From Parietichytrium sp. I65-24A (Eukaryota; Sar; Bigyra; Thraustochytrida; Thraustochytriidae), in contig BLSF01000071.1 of the NCBI GenBank assembly GCA_012862575.1, positions 124,001 through 188,000 of the forward strand: a stretch of DNA of 64,000 nucleotides. Direction: 5' to 3'. The notes under the pieces were generated by a model. It did no database searches. It was given only the letters and a program-made list of their open reading frames with translations, and was not told where the DNA came from. How positions within the stretch are numbered: the first letter of the stretch is position 1; the number at the start of each line of letters is the position of its first letter. Position numbers and translations under genes: made by a program. Below, piece after piece: positions 31,390 through 40,641 of this stretch.

Positions 31390-31758
31390 ACGAATACAAA
31401 AATAATGAACGAGGTCAACCTTCAATGATACAAGCCTTTAGCCGAATTCAATCAGTGAGGCATCAAAACGCGCTGCCAATGACTGGCTCTGTAGAAGGCA
31501 CAACCTTTGCCGGCCGGGCTGGAGCAGAGCTCCTCGAGGAGGCTCGCTGCAGAGAACATCTGATGGGGTCCTTTAATGTCGTAAAGGTCGACGCGCCTCT
31601 TGTGAAGCCTACGTAGAGGTTTTTGAGCTGGAAAACAACCAATGTTATGGTGTGTGCGAGCAACCTGCTCTTTACTGACACTATACCTCCCTCGAAGTCG
31701 CGCGAGTGATTAAAAAAATAGAAAATTGAAGACACATGGTAATAAATGAGTTGTAAAT
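31390..31758. other. Intergenic region between convergent genes
   Basis: A 369-base spacer between the GPCR and J-domain genes; nothing beyond probable 3' untranslated sequence. Confidence 0.5.
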
Positions 31759-32991
31759 TTAAGCTTGCGGAACAGTCCCCCAAAACCATGCACTCGAGCC
31801 GATTTGCGAGATGTTGTTCTGCGAAAACGAGTTGTCGAGCCCATCGCATTCGTTATTGCTTTGTGCCGCAGAAGAAGAATATTTGCTCTCTTCTGAACAA
31901 GTGTCAACGGTCCCAAGATTTGCAGAGTGGGGGGCAGTACTCGAGTCGAGCTCTTCCCTCACGTTGCAGTGCGAATCGCCGCCGCGCTTTGAATGAGGAG
32001 TTTTTGAGGTGTGGATCACTCTCGGATTAGGTTCCGAAACAGGTGGCCCAAGATGCCCTCCGTTACACGGCAGAGTCTTTGTGCTACTCCATGGCCCGTG
32101 CACCCCTGTGTCCAGATTAACAGGTCTAATACGAAAATCCAGCATTTGTCCGCGCTGCGTAATTCTCTTTTTGCGGCATTGCGACGCGAAAATTACAGGG
32201 GGCTTCGTGCTGTTCCAGGAAGGTATTGATGAGGCAGCACTCAACTCTCTCTCCCGCCACTGTACCTCAAAGGAAGACTCTACGTTCCAGGAGATGAGAC
32301 AGGTGGCCTCCGAATCGAATGCAACCGAGGATATCTCTACTTTCGGGAGAGGGCTCCGCACAGCAACAGTTGCGCAGAATTTGCTCCACTGCCCTCGCTG
32401 CTCCTCGCGATGCACAACCCCAGTGCGAACACGAAAGCAATACAGCATACCGGCAGATACCGAGCGAAGGGTGTACGAGCGTTTGGTCTGCAGGACCCGC
32501 TCAATTTTGCTCCCTCGCTTGATTTCTATCTCATAGCGCACCAGACTTTGCGAATCCTCATGAGAATCCCAGATAACCTGTATGAAATCTGCCACCGATC
32601 CTTTGGAAGGAACAAGTACGGCTTTAAGCTTGGTAGGGGGAGGCACAGAGGGCTGGTCAGCGCCGTGAACAAGCTCAAATGCGCTTTGGATGGCCTGGAA
32701 CAGCTCCAAAGTGCCTTCACTTTTGTCCGGGTGAAATTTCTTTGCTAGCTTCAAATACTCTTGGCGAATCTGTGCCCTTGTCGCGCTTCGGGAACAATTC
32801 AAAGCAAAGTGCGGGTCCCTTTTCATCTTCTCGAGCAAAGGAGAAAGCCTCGCCTGCAAGAGCTCCTTCTCTCTCTTCTGCCCGGCCTCCAGCTTGACCG
32901 TCGCGCGCAGCAAAATGGCAACGGCTGAGTGATGATCACCATCTTTTGCAAATTGGAGCGCGGCTTGCAAGTCGCCGTCAACGCAAGCCAT
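31759..32991 (-). CDS. J-domain (DnaJ) protein with fibronectin type III-like domains
   Basis: A 410-residue protein. Residues 1-55 form two helices like a TPR-type hairpin. The J domain (about 60-109) keeps the HPD tripeptide (87-89, KKFHPDKS), so it should stimulate an Hsp70. Two segments after it (about 118-215 and 215-312) have fibronectin type III character: I.V.W....S.V..YE.EI, then YTLRSV.AG..YCFRVR, and W....S.FEVQWRE..LS with a later DFRIRPVN. The last 100 residues are polar, Ser/Asn/His-rich and likely disordered. No signal peptide, so it is probably cytosolic. ATG at 32991 is the first in frame (a TTG precedes it). The J plus FN3 combination is uncommon; it may bring Hsp70 to a particular client. 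Confidence 0.78.
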   Translation of the reverse strand: MACVDGDLQAALQFAKDGDHHSAVAILLRATVKLEAGQKREKELLQARLSPLLEKMKRDPHFALNCSRSATRAQIRQEYLKLAKKFHPDKSEGTLELFQAIQSAFELVHGADQPSVPPPTKLKAVLVPSKGSVADFIQVIWDSHEDSQSLVRYEIEIKRGSKIERVLQTKRSYTLRSVSAGMLYCFRVRTGVVHREEQRGQWSKFCATVAVRSPLPKVEISSVAFDSEATCLISWNVESSFEVQWRERELSAASSIPSWNSTKPPVIFASQCRKKRITQRGQMLDFRIRPVNLDTGVHGPWSSTKTLPCNGGHLGPPVSEPNPRVIHTSKTPHSKRGGDSHCNVREELDSSTAPHSANLGTVDTCSEESKYSSSAAQSNNECDGLDNSFSQNNISQIGSSAWFWGTVPQA

Positions 32992-33921
32992 CAACAGCGC
33001 GGCTCGAAACTATCCAGCGTTCAAGGTGCGCGTCCAAACAACGGCCTCTCCACTAGGCCCGTCTCCCTGTGCGCTTTCAATTCAATTGTCTCTTCCCCTC
33101 ACTTCGCATCTCTCAAGTCCAAGTTCCAAGTTGAAGAAGTTCACGTTCAACTTGAACTCACAGTTAGTCTCAAGGCTCAAGGCTCAGCTAAGACTCAGGC
33201 TCAACGGTACTCTACCAGTACTAGTTAGGATCACCAGTCGGTGTGTTGCATGTCGAGACTCGATCTGCCCTCAGAAGCGCCAACGAGTGAGGGAAAGGGT
33301 AACAATTGCACGGGCGATACGACGAGTGTATTCTTGGCTGTCTGGCGTCCCGATTCATAATGGTTGGAAAGGTAGCAGGCGCACTCTAGTGAGCGTGTGG
33401 CACGGGAGCTACGCGCTTGAGCCTGCCTTCTCTGCGCCTCATCATCAATAAAAGCAAACTAGCGTTCTGAAGTGCCAACAAGCTCGCCTAGCCCGCTGCA
33501 CTCCAGAATATTGAATTGATTTTGTAGAGTGAATCTAAGTTCTCTCTGAATCACTCAAGTTTGTGCAAACTTCTGCAGCGAAAGAACCACGATTGGCGTG
33601 AAAATCATGCTCTCTCGCAACTGGCATCTAAACACCTGATGAACCTGAACTTTGCCGGAGCCGCCATGTACCTATCTAGAGCTAGTTGTGCTCCTCTGTT
33701 CCAAAGAAAAGTGGAGACTCTGCTGTATGCCGCAAACTGGCTCAAATCTCACATGGCATAAATTCGCTTCGCAAGGTAGAGCCTCGGAAAAGAGAGTACT
33801 TTCGCAGATCGTGCGGCACCCAATTCCAGAATGGCATCTCCGTACTTTTTTAATTCAGTACTCATTGACAGCACAAGCGCGATTATCGCGCGGTGGATGA
33901 GCCACTTACATAAAGGCAGCC
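32992..33921. other. Intergenic region, J-domain gene to DOT1-like gene
   Basis: About 0.9 kb. A stretch near 33115-33210 is made of degenerate CAAGTTCAACTT/CAAGGCTCA words. No supported gene. Confidence 0.5.
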
Positions 33922-34905
33922 TCAGATTTCCGTTGATTTAGAAGAGCTGGCCTTGTTGCGAACCCTATAGGTAGGTCTCTGCATGCCCACGGGGTCATCG
34001 CAACAACTCATGCATTGCACCAGTGGCTCGCCGATTCCATCAGCGAGGGGATTCAGGAATGTGCATTTCCTGCATTTCCATTTATCTTTGACCTTTCGAT
34101 ATATGTGGATGTCGATGGTCTTGCGTGTCCAGTCCGATGGGTCGTGGAGAGTTGTGAAGCTTGAAAGAGTGAAGACGTCTTGAAGCTCCACGCATTCCAG
34201 GTCTTGTATTCTCTCGAAAACTATGAGACGCTGCCCCACCGCAGCCATCCTGCAAAGTTTAGCCAAGTGCATGTTGAGCGTGTAGTTGCCAGCATTAACA
34301 CTGCGCTCTGCGAACGTTCCGCAAGCGTTGTTCACAAATACGACCGTGGACTGCAGGACAAGCGGAATGTATTCCTTGCGCGTGAAGTCGCCTTGGGCGA
34401 GTTTGACCGGGCCAACCGGAAAACTACCAAAGTGGGCGGAGATGTTTTTCTGTAAAGACTTTGCAACGTTATGACGCGCTGGAATCAATTCCAAGCCAAT
34501 ACAGGGACAGCCCACCGTCGCGGCGACCTGGAGGACCACATTGCCGATTCCTGAGCCGATGTCTAAGAACTTGTCTTCGTAGGTGATATTGGCGTCTCTA
34601 ATGCACCGCTGGATCACGTGGCTATTCGTTCGACCGTACTGAGCGCGATATTGAATCGGTGCGTACTCCTCGCTGGGCTCCGTCTCATTGCTTGAGCTGC
34701 CGTCCGTCTCGCGCTTTTTTCTCCGGCGCTTCCGCGTGAACACCTCCGTGATATCGTTGCTCCCAGCTCGTATATTCGGGCCTTCGACTACGTTCCATCC
34801 GCCCATTTCCTCCACCACATAGTTCAACAGCCGTATCCAGCTCGCATAAGACATCATCTCGCTCGCGATAGACCTCTCGGTCTCTCCTGCGCCTTCCGTC
34901 TCCAT
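33922..34905 (-). CDS. DOT1-like histone H3-K79 methyltransferase with C-terminal RanBP2-type zinc finger
   Basis: A 327-residue nuclear methyltransferase. It has YGRTN (about 90-94) before the SAM site, then DIGSGIGNVVLQVA (about 115-128; DOT1 has D.GSG.G.VVLQ.A), a ribose-binding Glu in GLELIPARH, the GDF segment, and VVFVNNACG (about 188-196; DOT1 VIFVNN). These order and spacing marks are specific to DOT1-type enzymes. After the catalytic fold comes W-x-C278-x2-C281-TFLNP-x(12)-C298-x2-C301, a RanBP2/NZF-type finger that often binds ubiquitin or RNA. DOT1 activity on H3K79 is stimulated by H2B ubiquitin, so a ubiquitin-reading finger would fit; this is inference. An N-terminal KRRRKKR cluster may act in nuclear import or nucleosome binding. 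The first ATG is at 34905; only TTG codons lie upstream. Confidence 0.83.
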   Translation of the reverse strand: METEGAGETERSIASEMMSYASWIRLLNYVVEEMGGWNVVEGPNIRAGSNDITEVFTRKRRRKKRETDGSSSNETEPSEEYAPIQYRAQYGRTNSHVIQRCIRDANITYEDKFLDIGSGIGNVVLQVAATVGCPCIGLELIPARHNVAKSLQKNISAHFGSFPVGPVKLAQGDFTRKEYIPLVLQSTVVFVNNACGTFAERSVNAGNYTLNMHLAKLCRMAAVGQRLIVFERIQDLECVELQDVFTLSSFTTLHDPSDWTRKTIDIHIYRKVKDKWKCRKCTFLNPLADGIGEPLVQCMSCCDDPVGMQRPTYRVRNKASSSKSTEI

Positions 34906-35906
34906 TTCGCCGTGGTCGAATCCGTCCCCGCACTTTCGCTCCAAAACCAATACTTTACATGCACATTAAGACCTTTTCGAGAACCGCCACCTTGCACATA
35001 CAGTCCCCGCTTCCCCGTTTCACCGTTTCACCGTTTCCAAGCCCAGCTCCTTCTTCGCCGTATCACTATTTCTGCCTCGTTTCTGATGCTGCTGAGCTTG
35101 ACACTTTTTTCAAAAATTTTCAACTAAGTTCGTCTCTTTCTGCAACTCCACGAATGTATGAGCTGTGGCAACAGACCACTCAAAACCGACAGATCTCAAC
35201 AGGTCTCGACAGATCTCGCCAGCCTCCCACAGGCTCGTCTGTAACGGCCTCGGTAATACTAGCCTGAAAGTCTATCTGCGGCTAGGGTCGCGCTCGCTTT
35301 TAGTACGCGCCGCGTACGCCCCCGGGTTGCAAACCAAAGGCGACCTCGTTTGGCTGGACTACTAGTGTTTTCGGTGGCGGAATTGTTACCGGGGATGAAC
35401 ACGCTGTTGATCGTGATCGAAGGAAAGGTTCGCTCAGACATTTAAAAAATTTGCGGAACGATTTTTAAAAGTGGCAGGGAGAACATAGAGAACACATGAG
35501 AACAATTTGAACTTTTTGTTTACCTTTCTATTTCCACTATTTCCACCGTGCCCATGAACCAAGATGCGCATCCATTTTGCCAGCTTTCCACGTGCATAGT
35601 CCTCGAACAGGAGACTCGAGCAGGGCATTCAAGCCCAACCTGCAAGGTCTTGATCTTGCATCGCAGCCTCCGCCCGAACTTCTCCAAAGCGCTCCAAGCA
35701 CAAGCATCCAACTCAGCCAATCCCAAAACGAACAATTATTGGCCGGAAGGGAAAAAAAGCAGACTTCAAACACAATCTCCCCCTGACTACCGATAAAACT
35801 AACATACCCCTAGCCGATTCAAGTTGCAATAATTGCTTTTGATTCTGCACCTGACTGACAGCAGACAGTGAAGGAAAGTGCGACTAACATAACTGGCAGT
35901 CCGGCA

Positions 35907-35975
35907 AGAGAAAGAGAGAAAGAGAGAAAGAAGGAAAGAGAAAGAGAGAGAGAAAGAGAGGGAAAGAGAGAGAGC
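35907..35975. repeat. GA-rich (GAAAGAGA) low-complexity tract
   Basis: About 70 bases of purine-only repeat units GAAAGAGA and GGAAAGAG; polypurine strand is the plus strand. Confidence 0.85.
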
Positions 35976-35990
35976 TCTCATGAGAGCAGT

Positions 35991-36029
35991 GGCATTGGCA
36001 TTGACATTGACATTGGCATTGGCATTGGC
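35991..36029. repeat. GGCATT/GACATT hexamer repeat
   Basis: Six to seven hexamer copies, alternating GGCATT and GACATT. It is the same kind of alternating hexamer array as in Rit1 but with an unrelated unit, and it is non-coding. Confidence 0.85.
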
Positions 36030-36374
36030 TCCTTTCGCAGTGTAGCTGGCGCCCGTTCTCTGGTCTTCGGTCGAGGCTCCGACTCTCCCTCGAGTGTTTC
36101 TTTGGGTGCCACAGCTTGTCGTTGTGGTTGTCTTTGCTGCGGTTGTTGTTGTTCTTGCCGTCGTTTGTTGTAGTAGTAGCTGTTGTTGTTGGCAACTGCG
36201 CGCAGAGCAGGGTGGTTGGTGTACATCGGTGAAGAGGCATCAGTGCATTTGGTGTGTCCGTGCGCAGATGCAATAGGCCGCGCAAGTGGAGGCTCGATTT
36301 GAAGGAGTGGGAAGAGAGAAGGCGTTTCGCGTGCTTGGAAAGTTGTTGATCAAGGACTGGACGGATCGAGGAAA

Positions 36375-38987
36375 ATGGACGCGTGGGAGCAATGCAAGGA
36401 AAATGCAATGCCGCTGAAACGGGGCAGGCAGGTTGGGAAAGTGAAGAGCTTCCAGAGCAATGCGCAGATTGAACAGCATCGGGATGAGCTGGCCAATGAA
36501 AGGGACAGGTTTGAGGATCGCCTGACTCAAGCCACGAGCAAGGGGCCCATGGAAGATCCTCTCAGCGTCTGGATCGAATATATCAAATGGATGCAGGAGA
36601 GCCACCAGTCTGGGAGCGCCGAGCTGCTGCCGCTGTTTGAGAGATGTACCAGGGAGTTTAAAGACGACGAGAGGTACAAAAACAACGAAAAGTACCTGAA
36701 AATTTGGATCGGGTACGCGGACATGTTGGACAACCCCAGCAGTGTCTTTAAATACCTTCGCGAGCACGGAATAGGCGAGAAGCTTGCAATATACTATGTC
36801 GCCACAGCATGGACTGCGGAGCGAAGAAACGATTTCCCACTTGCCGACAAGGCTTACACAGTCGGCATCGAAAAGAAAGCGCAGCCGCTGGAGCTTTTGC
36901 AGAAACGGCAAAGAGAATTTCAGCGCAGAATGAGCCGGCGCTGGCTCAAGCAGGCCGAAATGGAGCAAAAAGGCGAACTTCCCGAGCAGGATGAGGAAGG
37001 CATTGATCAAAGGCACTCGCTGCAAACACTGTCAGCAACAGAAGCTCGCTCTATGCACCGCCCGATCGGACGCTCCGCGGAGCCGTTGTCCCAGAATATC
37101 AGCGGCAGATCAGCTGGTCTTGGAGGCGTGCAAAAGAGGAAGGCGCTTGGCAGCAACAACGAAAACGTCGAGAATCCGCAATTCTCCGTGTTTGTCGAGC
37201 CCGATTCCGCTCCAAGAATGGACGACTGGGGGAACAGCCGAGGCACGCAATCCCAGCGTTCGGGCTGGAAACACTTGGAAACGAGGCATGAGCAGTCCAA
37301 AGAGAACAGTCTGGAGGCCGCCCCATGGACTCACCAGGGGTTTGGCGACCGTGAGAGTAGTCACGAGCCGTCTATCCCTGCTCTGGGGCAACGTCCCGCG
37401 CCTCAGCCTTCTTTTGGGGTGTTTGTAGATGTTGATCAGGTTCCGGAGCACCACGAACTTGAGGATGATTCATCGATGTCTTGTAAGGACGAAGGAGCGG
37501 TCAAGCTGAAGGAGCGCTCCAAGAAGGACAAAACCGACACTGAGGCGCTAATGAAGAAGCCGCTGCGCAACTTTGACAAGGAAGACATGCCAACTACGCG
37601 CGATCCGGGATCCGTGCGCCAACCAGTGCAGAGTGACCTACAAGGTCGCAAAGGGGCCGCAAAGTCCCCAGAGCGGGCCGAGAAGGCACTTGGCAAGGCG
37701 GTGGACGAGGATGTGACCATAAATACCCGCATGGCTCTGGACGATATGTTTGAAATGTTTGGCTCTCCCTCTTTAAAAGACATTAACGCCAAGCCCTTGA
37801 GCGGGGAGCGCTCTAGTGGTGCCACTGACGACGAGGACAGCAGCGAAGCCTTGGACAGGTCGGCGGTCCCATTTTCTATCTTCCAAGACACTCCGGAGGC
37901 TAAAAAACCCAGCTCGCCTGTCGAGCCGCGGGCTGGAGGCAGTGCTACGGACAAGGTTGCTGGGCGCGCTCCTTTTGCAATCTTTGGGGATGACAGCGGC
38001 GCCTCGCCCGAATTGAGGAACAACGAGAAGACGGCAAGCAAACCTGTCGCAGCACATCGTGCCCCGTTCGCAATCTTTGGTGAAGACAGTGATGCCACAT
38101 CCAAAGAGAAAAACGGCGAGAATGCGGGAAGCAAGCCTGCGGCAACTCGTGCTCCATTCACAGTATTTGGCGACGGTGCTGAAGACTCGAGCAGTGCTAT
38201 GGCGAGCGACAACAGTGTGCTACGGTCCAGGCCGATGCCATTTTCCGTGTTTTCTGAGGACACAAGCGTGCCTGCGCCAGCTGTTAGTTCGCGTGACCTC
38301 TTGAGGAACCGCCGATCCACGCCGGTAACTCGATCGCGGTTTGAAGACACAAATGAAGAGGAAGAGCACAATGTGCAGCCACGGAGGCGGCGGGCACTGC
38401 AAGAGCCAATACCGGTCGACTTTCGCACCGCCATGGACGAGGAATTCGAGGACGACGATCAGGAGAACTGCGACGCCTCTGGGTCGCGAATTAGTCGGAG
38501 AATGGCGTTTGGAAGTGTTGAGGAGTCTCGGGCGCTCAAGAGCCTTGACCCCTCAGTAGCTATGGCCACCCTTGAAATCTATTCGAGTGAGGATGAAAGC
38601 GAGGGCGAGGAAGAAAGAGCCGGGCACTTGCCTACTGAGCACGAAGATCAGGAGAGGAAAAATGACTCGCTTGGGCAAAAGGCGTATGGGGCAGAAGAAG
38701 AGATACAGGAGCGCTTTTCCCCTTCGACTCCGCGCGGCTTTCGTGAACAGCGCTTGCCAATGGTTGGCCAACCGGAATTTTCCGTGTACAGCGACGATCA
38801 AAGCAGCCAAGATGGTAATGACGAAGAAAAAGACCTGATGACGGGGCGAAACGACCGCTCCAGAATATTTTCTCCTCTGGAAAGTATCATGGAGGGTTGC
38901 GGGGAGGCAGACGTGTCACTCAACTCCTCCAGGTCAAATTCCTCCAAGTCCAAGAACCGCGCCCCATTTTCTATATTTGAAGATTGA
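36375..38987 (+). CDS. MAD3/BUBR1-type spindle checkpoint protein with nine ABBA-type motifs
   Basis: An 870-residue protein of the MAD3/BUB1 family, without a kinase domain. KEN1 is at residues 8-10 in the usual KEN..PL+.GR context. The TPR-like MAD3/BUB1 domain runs about 60-190 (DPLSVWIEYIKWMQE, then FKDDERYKN..KYLKIWI.YA). KEN2 is at 309-311 and is flanked by ABBA motifs at 270-275 (FSVFVE) and 347-352 (FGVFVD), the known ABBA-KEN2-ABBA order. An INTRMALDDMFEMF segment (449-462) resembles one I recall from relatives. Seven more motifs of the form F-x-(I/V)-(F/Y)-x-(D/E) follow: 500, 534, 565, 595, 623, 802 and 865, the last being the final six residues. No GLEBS (BUB3-binding) motif was recognised. 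By family, the protein inhibits APC/C-CDC20 as a pseudosubstrate in the mitotic checkpoint complex. The linker is acidic and disordered. Confidence 0.88.
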   Translation: MDAWEQCKENAMPLKRGRQVGKVKSFQSNAQIEQHRDELANERDRFEDRLTQATSKGPMEDPLSVWIEYIKWMQESHQSGSAELLPLFERCTREFKDDERYKNNEKYLKIWIGYADMLDNPSSVFKYLREHGIGEKLAIYYVATAWTAERRNDFPLADKAYTVGIEKKAQPLELLQKRQREFQRRMSRRWLKQAEMEQKGELPEQDEEGIDQRHSLQTLSATEARSMHRPIGRSAEPLSQNISGRSAGLGGVQKRKALGSNNENVENPQFSVFVEPDSAPRMDDWGNSRGTQSQRSGWKHLETRHEQSKENSLEAAPWTHQGFGDRESSHEPSIPALGQRPAPQPSFGVFVDVDQVPEHHELEDDSSMSCKDEGAVKLKERSKKDKTDTEALMKKPLRNFDKEDMPTTRDPGSVRQPVQSDLQGRKGAAKSPERAEKALGKAVDEDVTINTRMALDDMFEMFGSPSLKDINAKPLSGERSSGATDDEDSSEALDRSAVPFSIFQDTPEAKKPSSPVEPRAGGSATDKVAGRAPFAIFGDDSGASPELRNNEKTASKPVAAHRAPFAIFGEDSDATSKEKNGENAGSKPAATRAPFTVFGDGAEDSSSAMASDNSVLRSRPMPFSVFSEDTSVPAPAVSSRDLLRNRRSTPVTRSRFEDTNEEEEHNVQPRRRRALQEPIPVDFRTAMDEEFEDDDQENCDASGSRISRRMAFGSVEESRALKSLDPSVAMATLEIYSSEDESEGEEERAGHLPTEHEDQERKNDSLGQKAYGAEEEIQERFSPSTPRGFREQRLPMVGQPEFSVYSDDQSSQDGNDEEKDLMTGRNDRSRIFSPLESIMEGCGEADVSLNSSRSNSSKSKNRAPFSIFED
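37872..38258 (+). repeat. Cluster of five ABBA-type motifs in the MAD3/BUBR1 gene
   Basis: Codons 500-628 hold five F-x-(I/V)-F-x-(D/E) motifs, spaced 28-34 residues. All five are preceded by Pro; three share the context (H/T)RAPF or GRAPF, as does the C-terminal one (NRAPF). The DNA between motifs is not an obvious tandem repeat, so the motifs are older duplications or have been kept by selection. Confidence 0.85.
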
Positions 38988-39304
38988 AAATAACCATTCT
39001 GATGCGAGCTCCTGGCAGCTGCAAGCAGACCACACACAAACACACACCAATTTCACATGAATGACGAGCTGTAGATGTCCCTTTCGTCGAAAAAGAGTTG
39101 CAAAGATATACACATACAACGCACAATTCCAGAGAAAGTAGTGGAAGTAAAGTAAAAAAAAGCATATTCTCAAAGCAACTAGTAACTTCTCTTATCTTCT
39201 TTTGCCCGGATATGAGGGATGAAGATCTGAAAAGAAAAAAAACGGACGGAAGAAGCATGCACACAGATTACGAAAAGAAAAGAAGCAACCACTCCAGAGC
39301 GGAG
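38988..39304. other. Intergenic region between convergent genes
   Basis: A 317-base AT-rich spacer between the MAD3/BUBR1 and sideroflexin genes; nothing beyond probable 3' untranslated sequence. Confidence 0.5.
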
Positions 39305-40641
39305 CTACAGCCCCTTGTTAAAAAACACCTTGCGCAAACCGGGGCGCTGAAACTCGGGTTCCAGGATGCTGGTGCTCACGACCATTTCTTGCCTAAAGAC
39401 GCCGAAAGTAAGCGGCACCGCAACTTCGATCATGAGACCGACAACGCCGAGCATTACGGGCATCCGGGCCAAAGGATACCTTTTGAGCAAGCTAGTCCGC
39501 TTCTCCAGCTGCTCCATGACCAGCGGCGTCCCCGCGAGAATGGGAAATGCAGCGGCGACCCGCGCGAAAATACAGGACCCGGTTGCCAAGAGCCCCGCTG
39601 TTCTGCTCGTCCCGGCCAGCTCCTCCGTGTCCAGGTCGTAGACGTGGATGCCCTCAAGGAACTCAGATTTACGCATGATGCCGAGATTGAGTACGTCTGC
39701 CGCCGCCACGGCGCAGAAAGGTGCAAAGCGCTGCAGAGCCCTAACCTTGCCGCTCTTCAAGAACACGGCCACGCCCACGGAGCCGGCCGTGGCTGCCACA
39801 TAGGCGGCCAGACGTTGCGAGACTGACTCGCTGTTGGTCGTGTTCCGGTTCGCGTAATAGTGGAAAGCGTTGTACGACTGGTTCAGCCACTGCGCTAGCA
39901 CCACCTGGCCGCCCGAGCGCGCGCCTAGCATGAGTCCGTCCAGCAGCATGTTTACGGGCACCACCATGCTTAGCCGCAGCGGAGTGAAGATGGGTTGGTT
40001 CGTCTGAGGGTGCACGGCGGCGTTCCGCACACGTTCCAGCTCTTGCTGCCGGGCCGCGTCGGCGTCGGTCCAGGCGCCATTCTTACGGCGCTGCTCTAGC
40101 GCCTTGAGCTCCTCCACGGCGTCCAGCGCCTGCGCGGCGGTGATGAACGCCAATCGGAAATCTCTGTTCGAAACACGGGTTGCGAGACACGGCTTTCGTC
40201 AGCGAACGGTTTACAATTTACATCTCTACGAACGTTGGTCGGCCAGACAGTCTGCCAGTCTGCCAGTCAGTCGGTCAGTTTGAACCACGCTTCGGCGCTC
40301 CCTTCCTCCACGCCCCACACGTCCAAAGCCTCCTCCGCAACCCAACAAGTTGGAGTGGAGAAGGCTGGAGAGCAGCACTCACAGCATGTAGAAATTGCGC
40401 TGCACGCGCTCCCAGTCTGTGCGAGAAGAAGGCGGAAGAGTGCACGGTTTCACGACAAACAAACAAACAAACAAACAAAGAAAAAACGCAATGAAAGCAT
40501 CGGTTAGTCTCTGCCACTCTGACACTCTGCCACTCTGCCAGTCTCAAGTGTACATGTTTCAAGTTGAAAGTTCAAGCCATCGACAAACACAAACTGTACT
40601 CTTCACTCACAGGTCGCCTTCTCTCGGTGCCCCTCCTCCAT
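39305..40641 (-). CDS. Sideroflexin (mitochondrial serine/amino-acid carrier), three exons
   Basis: Sideroflexins are inner mitochondrial membrane carriers; SFXN1 imports serine. Exon 3 (40163-39305) holds AVHPQTNQPIF (family HPDTGE.IF), VPVNMLL.GLML, QWLNQSYNAFHYYANRN and the later helices. The large frame lacks an ATG. I resolve the start as exon 1 at 40641-40611 (31 bases, from ATG) and exon 2 at 40416-40383 (34 bases). Both introns start GTGAGT and end CAG, and the phases join exactly. The junctions create YWERVQRNF, matching the conserved YWGR.+.F of sideroflexins, then DFRLAFIT at the usual DPR.L position. The product is 307 residues, close to the usual 320. Exon calls are inference from motif fit and splice sites but are strong together. 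Confidence 0.85.
40164..40382 (-). other. Sideroflexin intron 2
   Basis: 219 bases; donor CT|GTGAGT, acceptor GTTTCGAACAG. It contains a short CTGGCAGA repeat. Confidence 0.7.
40417..40610 (-). other. Sideroflexin intron 1
   Basis: 194 bases; donor T|GTGAGT, acceptor after a pyrimidine tract (CTTCTTCTCGCACAG). It contains a CAAA microsatellite (plus strand, about 40455-40480). Confidence 0.7.
40455..40480. repeat. CAAA tetranucleotide microsatellite
   Basis: About six copies of CAAA within sideroflexin intron 1. Confidence 0.85.

Larger units (their letters stand above)
34906..36374. other. Intergenic region, DOT1-like gene to MAD3/BUBR1 gene
   Basis: About 1.5 kb between divergent genes. 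It has a GA-rich tract (35907-35975), a GGCATT/GACATT hexamer repeat (35991-36029) and GTT-rich low-complexity sequence (about 36115-36190). No supported gene. Confidence 0.5.
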
